A DNA stretch of 64,000 nucleotides, from assembly GCF_014649375.1 (NCBI RefSeq), contig NZ_BMSX01000013.1, positions 1 to 64,000 on the forward strand, written 5' to 3'. Source of the DNA: Streptomyces aurantiogriseus. GTDB taxonomy: Bacteria > Actinomycetota > Actinomycetes > Streptomycetales > Streptomycetaceae. A program made the translations under genes and the position numbers. The notes under the pieces were generated by a model, which saw nothing but the letters and a program-made list of their open reading frames with translations, had not been told where the DNA came from and ran no database searches. Below, piece after piece: positions 1-8,900 of this stretch (position 1 is its first letter; each line of letters starts with the position of its first letter).

Positions 1-59
1 CCGACCTGAACATCCACGCCACCACCGCCTACGGCGACATCACCGCCCGCAGCCTCTGA
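1..59 (+). CDS. C-terminal end of a DUF4097-like protein (partial)
   Basis: The first 59 bases read in one frame to a TGA at 57-59. The visible peptide ends in LNIHATTAYGDITARSL. Alternating small and beta-branched residues with a GDI turn resemble the beta-helix-like tail of DUF4097 (putative adhesin) proteins, which are common in Streptomyces. Too little is present to assign a function. The next gene downstream is on the other strand, so this is the end of an upstream unit. Confidence 0.45.
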   Translation, partial: DLNIHATTAYGDITARSL

Positions 60-201
60 AAGAGCGGGCGATGCGCTCCGGCCCCGTCGGCCGCCCGCTG
101 GGGGGTGGTCGACCGGGAACCGCCGCCGGGCAAGACCGTGCGGGCCGAGGTGGACGTACCCGGATGGCCCGGGATCGGGAGAAGGGCTCAGGCCTGGACG
201 C

Positions 202-768
202 TCACCGCAGTGCCGAAGCGACCAGCCCCCCGATCTCCTCCTCCGTCACCGCGCCCCCGTTCACCAGCCGGTCGAAGACCAGGCCGTCCACGCAGGTGAG
301 GAGGGTGAGCGTTCGCTCCTCCGCGTCCCGCACCCCTTCCCGGGACAGGAACTCGACCACCGTCCGGCGGCCCGCGTTCTCGCGGGGGACGAGGATCTCC
401 CGCAGCTCCGCGTGGTGCACGCTCTCGATCGCGCACGCGTACCGGGCGAGGGTGCGGCGCCGCCCCTCTCCGGTGAGCCGCCCCGAGCAGAAGGCCGCGA
501 GACCGGCCGTCAGTTCCTCCGCGTCACGCGGTACGGGGGTCGCCTCGCCGATCGCCTGGAGTTCCGCCTGGTCCAGCGCCACCAGCCGCCGGACCAGGGC
601 GGTCAACAGGGCCTGCCGGGTGCGGAAGTACGCCGAGGTGGTGCCGGAGGGCAGGCCGGCCGTCCGGTCCACCGCGCGGTGGGTCAGCCCCCGCATCCCC
701 GACTCGGAGAGGACGTCGATGGCGGCGTCGGCGAGGACGGTACGGCGATCAGGGCGTTCATCGAGCAC
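202..768 (-). CDS. TetR/AcrR family transcriptional repressor
   Basis: This 188-residue protein has an N-terminal TetR helix-turn-helix (about residues 10-55, with RGLTHRAVDRTAGLP followed by TSAYFRTRQALL) and a variable ligand-binding C-terminal domain. The start is fixed as GTG at 768 because an in-frame TAG lies four codons upstream. A GGGAGG tract touches this GTG, an unusually short spacing. It is divergent from an FAD monooxygenase, and two near-identical dyads lie between the genes. The simplest reading is a local repressor of the monooxygenase and of itself, relieved by an aromatic or related ligand. The ligand cannot be read from sequence. Confidence 0.88.
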   Translation of the reverse strand: MLDERPDRRTVLADAAIDVLSESGMRGLTHRAVDRTAGLPSGTTSAYFRTRQALLTALVRRLVALDQAELQAIGEATPVPRDAEELTAGLAAFCSGRLTGEGRRRTLARYACAIESVHHAELREILVPRENAGRRTVVEFLSREGVRDAEERTLTLLTCVDGLVFDRLVNGGAVTEEEIGGLVASALR

Positions 769-776
769 CCTCCCTT

Positions 777-822
777 TCTACACCTGTAGAGGGCGTGAGT
801 ACTCTTCTTCTACAACTGTAGA
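777..822. promoter_or_regulatory. Paired TetR operators
   Basis: Two 14-bp dyads of the form TCTACAMCTGTAGA lie at 777-790 and 809-822 between the divergent regulator and monooxygenase. Their outer flanks are also inverted (CCCTTTCTACA and GTAGAAAGGG). Each sits just upstream of one of the two genes, so a bound repressor could block both promoters. Confidence 0.72.
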
Positions 823-838
823 AAGGGAGTGGTACGGC

Positions 839-1960
839 ATGGGCAACACCGCGGTCGTCGTGGGCGGCGGAATCGGCGGTCTGGCCGCGGCCCTCGGGCT
901 GCGCCTGGTCGGCTGGGAGGTCACCGTCCTCGAACGCGCCCCCGCCTTCGCCGACGTGGGCGCGGGCATCTCCCTGCACGCCAACGGCGTACGGGCGTTG
1001 GAGGCACTCGGCGTCGGCGAGGCGATACGGGCCGCCGCCCGCCCCCTCTACACCGGCGGCAACCGCACCCCCGACGGCCGCTGGCTGGCCCGGATGGACG
1101 GCGCGGCCCTGGAACGCCGGCTCGGCACCCCCGTCGTCGGCATCCTCCGCGCCGACCTGCACCGCGTCCTGCGCGAGGCGCTGCCCGCCGAGACGGTGAA
1201 GACGGGGGTGGAGGTGACCGAGGTGGGCGGCGCGGGTGACGCGGATCTGGTCGTCGTGGCGGACGGGGTCAACAGCCGGCTGCGCGCCGGGCTGTTCCCC
1301 GCTCACCCCGGCCCCGTCTACAGCGGCTCGACGGTCCTGCGGGCCATCACCGCACACCCTCTCCCCGACCTGCGCTCCGACCTCGAACTGACCTGGGGTC
1401 CGGGCGCCGAGTTCGGGCACATCGTCTTCGCCGACGGACGGGCCGAGTGGCACGCGGTGATCGGCTCACCGCCGGGCGTCCGCCACGCCGACCCCCTCAC
1501 CGCGATGCGCCGGCACTTCCGCGGCTGGCACGACACTGTCACCACACTTCTGGACGCGACCCGCCCGGAGGACGTCCTCCACCACGACATCCACGAACTG
1601 GTCACCCCGCTCCCCACGTTCACCGTCGGCCGGGTCGCGATCCTCGGCGACGCCGCCCACGCGATGACCCCGAACCTCGGACAGGGCGCCTCCCAGGCGC
1701 TGGAGGACGCCGCCGTCCTCGCCTCCTGCCTCGCCACCGAACCCACCGTCGAGTCGGCCCTGCTTCGCTACGACGCGGTACGCCGCCCGCGCTGCCGGTC
1801 CGTCGCCCGTGCCGCCCGCCAGGCCGGCCGGATGGGTCACCGGCTCACGCATCCCGCCGCCATCGCCCTCCGCAACACGGCCCTCCGCCTGGCCCCCTCC
1901 GAGGCGACCCTGCGCGCTGTCCTCCGGCACGCCGACTGGACGCCACCGCAACTGCGGTGA
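839..1960 (+). CDS. FAD-dependent aromatic-ring monooxygenase (UbiH/PHBH type)
   Basis: This 373-residue flavoprotein starts at ATG 839 behind GAAAGGGAG. The N-terminus holds the dinucleotide-binding motif GGGIGGLAAALGL (about residues 7-20), followed by the conserved acidic residue ending beta-2 (VLER). A second FAD motif, GDAAHAMTPNLGQGASQALED, lies near residue 280. These are hallmarks of class A flavoprotein monooxygenases such as salicylate or 3-hydroxybenzoate hydroxylases. The family uses NAD(P)H and oxygen to hydroxylate aromatic or similar substrates in the cytoplasm. The substrate is unknown. An intradiol ring-cleavage enzyme follows on the opposite strand, which is compatible with aromatic catabolism, but there is no shared operon. 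Confidence 0.88.
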   Translation: MGNTAVVVGGGIGGLAAALGLRLVGWEVTVLERAPAFADVGAGISLHANGVRALEALGVGEAIRAAARPLYTGGNRTPDGRWLARMDGAALERRLGTPVVGILRADLHRVLREALPAETVKTGVEVTEVGGAGDADLVVVADGVNSRLRAGLFPAHPGPVYSGSTVLRAITAHPLPDLRSDLELTWGPGAEFGHIVFADGRAEWHAVIGSPPGVRHADPLTAMRRHFRGWHDTVTTLLDATRPEDVLHHDIHELVTPLPTFTVGRVAILGDAAHAMTPNLGQGASQALEDAAVLASCLATEPTVESALLRYDAVRRPRCRSVARAARQAGRMGHRLTHPAAIALRNTALRLAPSEATLRAVLRHADWTPPQLR

Positions 1961-1990
1961 CGCCCGGTCAGGTGGGTGCCGGGAGCGGGG

Positions 1991-2752
1991 TCAGCTGGTC
2001 TCGACGCCGAGCGTCAGCGTCCCCGCGTACCCCGCCGACGTCGAGCTGCCCAGCGCCGTCAGGGTGAGCAGCCCGGAGGCGGCGCCCCCGTCGTCGTAGA
2101 TCGAGTCCTGGGCCAGCGTCGTACGCGGGACCGTGTTGGTCGAGTACGGCGAGATCGCCGCGACCCTGGTTGTGATCGTCTCGTTGAAGAAGAGCTGTCC
2201 GGTGTGGATTTCCTGGCCACCGGTGAAGGAGCCGTCCGAGGTCAGGGTGACGTTCGTGTGGACCTTGATGTGGATGTGGATGCAGCGGCCCCGGTACCAG
2301 CCGGGGTAGATGGACGTGATCGACGCGACCCCGCTGGAGTTCGTCAGCACCCCGCCGCGCAGGAAGGTGCCGTTGTCGGGTTCGTTGTGGCCGTTGTTGC
2401 CGACGAAGCCGGAGTACTCGCCGAGGGCGTCGGCGTGCCAGAGCTCGACCAGGGCGTTGGAGAGGGGCGCGCAGGTGTCGTCGACGACGGTGAGGGTCAA
2501 CTTCAGCGGGATGCCGGCCTTGCCCTCGCTGATGTCGGAGCGGACGTACTGTCCGTCGAGGTAGTAGGGGCCTTCGGTCATCTCCTTCGTGAGCGTGCAG
2601 ACGGCCGCGGCGGCCACGGGGGCGGTGGCCGGGGCCTCGGTGGTGGGGGCGTCGGTCGCCGCGGCGGCGCCCACGGCCAGGGTGGCGGCGGTGGCGCCGG
2701 TGGCGACCAGAACGGTACGGCGTCCGATACGTGCGTCTGAGGTGTCTGTCAT
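1991..2752 (-). CDS. Tat-exported intradiol ring-cleavage dioxygenase
   Basis: The protein of about 253 residues begins with a twin-arginine leader (IGRRTVLVATGATAATLAVG), so a folded metalloenzyme is probably exported. The catalytic domain carries EGPYYLDGQYVRSDI near residue 60 and the iron-binding stretch PGWYRGRCIHIHIKVH near residue 150. These match the Tyr/Tyr/His/His Fe(III) ligands of intradiol dioxygenases (catechol or protocatechuate type). ATG 2752 was chosen; a GTG two codons upstream is possible, and neither has a strong ribosome site. Extracellular dioxygenases of this kind in Streptomyces are thought to act on lignin-derived catechols; that role is inferred here. Confidence 0.87.
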   Translation of the reverse strand: MTDTSDARIGRRTVLVATGATAATLAVGAAAATDAPTTEAPATAPVAAAAVCTLTKEMTEGPYYLDGQYVRSDISEGKAGIPLKLTLTVVDDTCAPLSNALVELWHADALGEYSGFVGNNGHNEPDNGTFLRGGVLTNSSGVASITSIYPGWYRGRCIHIHIKVHTNVTLTSDGSFTGGQEIHTGQLFFNETITTRVAAISPYSTNTVPRTTLAQDSIYDDGGAASGLLTLTALGSSTSAGYAGTLTLGVETS

Positions 2753-2844
2753 GGACACGGCACCGTAGGAACGGTTCCTGTCGAGGAGCTGTCAGTTCGG
2801 CAAAGTGGCGAACCGTCAAGTACAAGGCAGGCCGAGAAACGGAA

Positions 2845-2886
2845 CGCCCGAGGTTCCACCAGACGATCCTGGTGGAACCCCGGGCG
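2845..2886 (-). terminator. Strong terminator after the RHS gene
   Basis: Arms at 2845-2862 and 2869-2886 pair over 18 positions with one mismatch around a 6-base loop. The hairpin starts about 60 bases beyond the RHS stop codon. Confidence 0.8.
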
Positions 2887-2944
2887 CTTGAACCGTTACG
2901 GACGGATCAGACGGCTTCGTCGCTGATGCACTCGGACGCGCTCA

Positions 2945-5900
2945 CTACGACCGCCTTCGAGGCCGGAAGACGACATGCGGCAGAGAGGTGTCCACCTCTG
3001 CGTAGTCGTCCGCCCTCTTACCAGCGTTCGGGTTGTAGCTCTGCCAGAAGTCCCGGCCTCGGCCACTGCCCTCCCCGGCTCCGGTCCCTCGCGGGAGGGA
3101 GTTCTTCACCTTGCCACGCTGCCTCGACGGGCCGTCCAGGATGTAGTCCCAGTCGGATTCAGGACCGAATCCCTTCGGGTTCTCCGCAGTTCGACGGCCC
3201 CTCGCCCGGCTGCCGACCACGATGATCGGGTAGCCGAGTCGGTCCGCGGCGTTCTGAATGCGCTGGGCGTCGTGCGGGGCCATGCCGGCCTGGGACGGCG
3301 TCCGCTCGCCGCAGTTGTGGACGAGTACCGGCGTGGTCCCTACGACCACGTAGTACGTGTGGACGTCGGTGACGGTCAGGTTGTGGACCGTCGCCTTCGC
3401 CGTCCACGCCTCGACCGAACCGATCTGGAGCCAGGTGCCCGAGAGCGTCTGGACCCACTGGCCCTGCTTCAGCTCACCGGCGTCGACCCATTCCCGCAGG
3501 GACGGCACCCAGAAGGGGTGACCGGCCGTCGCGGTCACGGTCGTGACCTGGGCCTTGCCGGAGGAGCCGTCGTGGATCCGCAGTGTGATCCGGACGAGGT
3601 CCTTGCTCCCCTTGCCCTTGATCGTCGCCGCTGCCGTCTGGACGGAGGTCTTCCCCGTCTTCGGGTCCGTGGCGATGACCTTGTCGCCGGCCTTGACCTT
3701 CTCGATCGGCTTGGTCGACCTGTCGGCCATCAGCACCTTCGTACCGGGTACGAAGCTGTTGGCGCCGCCGACAGTCGCCTCGCAACCCACTGTCTGGACC
3801 TCTTCCTTGGCGGTCTCCTTCGCCTCTTCGCGTACTTCCTTCGCGACCTTCTTCACCGCACGCTTGACCTGCGACGGCTTCGGACGCGGCTTGGGCTGGG
3901 AACGGGGCTTGGCGCGCGGCTTCGGACGTGCCGCCGCCTTGCGGGCCGCCGCACGACGTGCCGCCGCCCTCTTCGCCGCGGCGCGTGCCGCGCGGGCACG
4001 GGCCTGGGCCGCAGCCCTCCTGGCCGCCGCCCGCTTGGCCGCCGCACGGGCCGCTGCCCGCTTGGCCGCCGCTCGCTTGGCCGCCGCGGCCTTGCGGGCC
4101 GCCTCCCGGCGGGCCCTCGCCGCCGCGCGCTTCGCGGCCTCGATCGCCCGCTTGCGGGCCAGGGCCGCCGCCCGACGGGCCGCCGCCTGCGCCGCCTTGC
4201 GAGCCGCGATGATCGCCGCCCGACGGGCCGCCGCGCGGATCGCCGCCTGGATGGCGATACGGGCCGCGATACCGATCAGCACCGGGAAGAACGTCCCGGA
4301 CGGGTCGGAGAAGGTGGCCGGTGCGTTGTTGCTGTAGGCGTACGCGTTCATCGTGGCCGGCTGGCTGTAGTCGACCATCGGGTCGACCTGCAGGAACCGA
4401 CCGGTCGCCGGGTCGTAGTCACGGGCACCCAGTCGGGTCAGGCCCGTGTCCTTGTCGACCGTGCCGCCGACGAAGCCGCGCTCTCCGGGCCAGGCGGTGG
4501 GCTGTGAACCCCGCGCCTCGCCGAACGGCATCGACTTGCGCCGAGTGACGCCCATCGCCGGGTCCACCAGATCCACGACCGTCTGGGACGTGCCATGGTG
4601 GTCGGCCAGCATCATCTGACGGACGCCGCCGGTCGCACGGACCGTCGTCGAGCCGTCGGGGTGCGGGTAGAAGCGTTCCGCCTTCGCGCTGGTGTTGGCC
4701 GCGTTGACGGTCAGCTCCGCCTCGCCGAGGTAGAGCGTGCGGCTGCCGTCCGGTCCCGTGCGGATGAGGCGTTCGCCGTCCGCGCCGTACAGGTACGACG
4801 TGGTCTTGGTACCGCCGCCCTCGACCGGCTCGGTCACCTTGCGCAGCTGGCCCTCGACGTCGTACTCGAGCGTCTGGTTGGTGCCGCCGTGCTGGCGTCC
4901 GGTGGTGTTGCCGGCCTTGTCGTAGGAGAAGGTGTTGAGGCGCTCGCCCTGCGGGCCGACCGACTTGATCTCGGCCAGCGCGTTCGGGCCGCCCACGCCC
5001 TCCTTTCCGTACACGTAGGAGCGGGTGACGTCCTTCGTGGTGTCGCCCGTCGGGTCGTGCTCGACGAGCTGCTTGCGGTTGCCGGCGTCGTCGTACTGGT
5101 ACGACTGCCAGTACGCGTCCGGACCGCCGACCGTGTCCTTGGAGGGCGCCGCCGTGCAGTCGTCCGCCGCCTTCGAGGTCCAGGCCGAGGTCATCTGCCT
5201 GAGCTGGTCGTAGACGAAGCACTGCGTGTCGGTCTTGCCCGCGTCGGGCGCCGCGCTGCCGGGCACGTCGGTGATCTTGGTGACGTTGCCGGCCTCGTCG
5301 TACCCGTACCGCGTCTCGCTGATGCGGCCCGGGTTGACCGAGCGGTCGAAGGTGGCCGTCTGCAGACGACGCGTGAACTCGTCGTAGACGTAAGAGCCGT
5401 AGACCTTCTTGCCCGCCGGACCCGCGTCCGTGCGCAGGATCTCGCCGAACGCCGAGTACTCGACGTCCGCGAGGTACGTGGACGCGCCGCCGATGAAGAT
5501 CGGCAGGTCGTCGGAGTTGTACCGGAAGACGACCTTCTCGGTCACCAGACCACCCAGGCCAGGAACCTCGGCCCAGGCGAGGTTGCCGGTCGGCGTGTAC
5601 TCGTACTTGTACTCGTACGTGCCGGCCAGGCCCGTCTCCTCGGCGGGGATCACCGTCTTCGTCGACTTCACCCGGTAGGCGTTGTCGTACGCGGTGATCT
5701 CGTCCCGGTACTCAAGGCCGTTCTCGTAGCGGATCTGCGCCGTGGGCAGGCCCTTGCCGAGCGCGTCGTACGTCCACTCCACTCGCTTCGGGCCGGTTTC
5801 GCTGCCCTCGCGCAGGGTGGTCGGACGGCCGCCCGCGTCGTAGGTGGTGAACAGGGACCGCTTCATCGGGTCGACGGTCTCGACCACGTTGTCCGCGTTG

Positions 5901-8900
5901 TCGTACCGCATCTCGGTACGGCCGCCGTCGGGCTCCGTGATGGCCGTCTGACGGCCCCGCTTGTCGTACTCGAACGTCGTGACGGCGCCGCCGGGAGCGG
6001 TCACCTTCCACAGGTTGTCGAGGTCGTCGTACTCGTAGCGGGTGTCCCGCCACTTCGTACGCTCGGTGTTGGTGTACTCGCGGATCCGCTCGACGCGGCC
6101 CTCGGCGTCCTCGAAGGTCGCCGTGACCGTGTCGCCCTTCGGCGGGATCGTCGTGGAGACGTCCCCGTCGCGGACGGTCGTCGTGCGCATCTTCTCGGTG
6201 CCGCGGTAGTACGTGATCTCCGCGGTGGGCTGGCCCAGGCCGTCGAACGTGGTGCGGTTCTGGGACGGGACGTCCTGGTCACCGACCGGGAGCAGCTTCG
6301 CCTCGGGCTCGTCGACGTTGTAGTAGCCGTCGTTCTCCTTCCACTTGCGTCCGACGCTGTCGTAGAAGGTGTCGTTGACGATCCGGCCCGCGCCGACCGC
6401 CTCGTCCTGCGTCTGCCGCTCGCGCAGCAGGCCGTCGAGGATCTCGTACGACACGGCGTACTGGCCGTTGTCCTTCAGCGTCCGCGACGTGACGATCGTC
6501 GGGCCGTCGCGGCGGATGGTGTAGTCGTACGTGGCCGTCGGGGTCTGGGACGGGTCGCGGTCGATCTCCCAGACCTTCAGGAGCCGGCCCAGCGGGTCGT
6601 ACTCCATGGTCGCCGACTTGCCGTTGGCGTCGGTCTCCTTCTTCGGCAGACCGCGGACGTCGTCGAACTCCGTGGTCTCCGTGTGACCCAGCGGGTCGTG
6701 CGAGACCTGCTTGGTCGGCCGCGCGACGGTGGTCGGCGTGTACTCCATCCACGTCTTGCGGTTGTCCGCGTCCCAGGTCGCGACCTCGCGGCCGTGGATG
6801 TCGTACTCGGTCTTGTCGATGGTGACGTAGCCGTCGCCCTTGGCGTTGAGCTCCTGGACCTCGGTGGGCAGACCCTTGGTGGGGGCCGCGCCGAAGGCCA
6901 GGTTGTCGTAGAACGTACGGGTGTCCTCGACGACCTCGCCGCCGGTGCTGCCACAGGCGCCGAGTGTCGTCTTCTCGCGGGACTCCAGCTCGATCAGGTG
7001 CGCACCGGTGTTGCGGGCGTAACTGACCGTGGAGCAGCGGAGTTTCCCGCCGGGCGTCTTCTCCTCGACCTGGTACGGCAGGCCGTAGCTGTCGTACTTG
7101 GTGGTCTCGGTGGAGGTGCGCCAGGTCTCGCCCTTGACCCGCTCGCGGGTGCGGACGGTCTCCGGACGGGTCATCCACGCCTCGAGCGCCGTGGTGCCGG
7201 CACGCGTGCGCGTGGCCGTCTTCACCGCCCAGGGGGTGGTGACGGTCGCCGAGTCGATGGCTCCGCCGTCGGACTCGTAGGTGATCTGCTCCAGGAGCTG
7301 GCCCTGGTACTGGGGCAGGTCCTGGTGGTCCGTGTTGTCACTGGTGGTGACGGTCGAGGACCGGGTGCCGGAGGGCAGCTTGTCGCCGTGCAGGCCGCGG
7401 AAGTAGCGGTGCTCGGTGAGCTGCTTGACGTCGTCGCCCGCGCCCTGGCGGGTGCGGACGCGCTCGTAGCCGCGGAACTGCGACCAGGTGCGGTGCTTGT
7501 TCTCGGTGAACTCGCTGTCGTCGTACGCCCACGCGGCGCCGCCGAGGAACTCGTAGCTCGTCACCTTGGCGGGGCTGTCGGTGACCAGGTCCTCCTCGCG
7601 GACCTGGGTGACGACGTACTTGTGGAACCAGTCCTTCACCGGGTTGAGGGCGCCCTTGGGCGTCCAGTACTGCGGGAAGCAGCGCATGGTGTTGGACTCC
7701 GGCGACGCCGGCATCCGCTTCGGCTCCAGGGCCTGGCAGTCCTTCGGCGAGTAGGTGATGCCGATACGGCCGCCGGTCTCGGTGTCGATGGCGTGGACAC
7801 GCAGACGCGAGAAGGGCGGCAGGCCCTCCACCTTGTCGACGCGGTTGTCCATCTGGATGCCGGAGAAGGTGACCTTCGGCATGTCCGCGGTGCCGCCCGC
7901 GCCATGACCGGTGCGAGCGATCGATTCCAGCCACAGGGCAGGCGAGGTGCCGTCACCGGTGGGCGGGTAGGACTGCTCCAGCGTCCAGGAGTCGACCGGC
8001 TTCAACGCGGTGCCGACCAGCACACTGGTGCTGATCTTCGTCAGGCGCTTGGTCGACCAGAACGTCGGAGAGAACTTGTCGGTGCACTTGGCACCGGAGG
8101 CGCACTCCTGGTCCAGCGGAGTGTCCGGCCAGAACTTCGCGTTGGCCGTGGTCCGCTTGGACTCGGCACAGTCGAACGTCGAGCTCGGGATACAGCGCTC
8201 GGCACTGGCGGTGAAGGCGACCCGGCCGGCCGGCAGGACGCCGAACAGCTTGTCGGAGCGCAGACCGTAGTCGATGCGGGACAGCTGGGCGTTGCGGTCG
8301 TACTTGGCCTGCTGGTCGGCCTTCATGTTCTGGCCGTAGAAGTTGGTGTACTTCGTCCACCACAGGGTCATGGCGTCACCCAGCGGGTCGACCACGTAGT
8401 CCAGGTTCCAGCGGTAGGCCTGGGCGCAGTCGGAGTCCATGAACGCGGTGGCGTGACACGGCTCGGTCGGGTGGTTGCCGAACACCGGCACCGTCAGCGC
8501 CGAGTTGGTGACCGTACCGTCCGGGGCGCCCGGCAGCTTGTTCAGACCGAAGTGGTACTGCGTGCCGTCCGTGGTCGTCAGGACCCAGTACTCGCCGGTC
8601 TTCGTGCCGTTGGCGGCGCCGGACTTGCGCTCCAGACGGGAGCCGTCGTCGTCGGCGGGACGCCACTCCTCGGTGCCGTCCTTCTTGACGAGCTCGGTGG
8701 TGTTGCCGCCCAGCGACATCACGACCTGGTCGGAGCCCCAGCACAGGTCACCGCTGTCGCCGGTGTTGTTGGCCTTGAGCTCGTTGCCCTTGTCGTCCTT
8801 GATGGCCGCCTTGTCGTCCGAGCAGGAACGGTACTTCCGCTCGATGAAGCCGGGCTCGTAGTCCCAGCCCTCGGCGATCCAGGAGGACTGCGCGTTGGTG

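Noticed and set aside
2945..3310. Imm49-like protein at 34717 as the antidote of the RHS C-terminal domain
   Set aside because: Immunity genes normally follow their toxin directly; a distance of more than 20 kb and opposite strands give no support for the pairing.
3850..4290. GC-rich repeats considered as a CRISPR-like or satellite array
   Set aside because: There are no constant repeats with spacers; the periodicity comes from Ala/Arg/Lys codons of the RHS linker.
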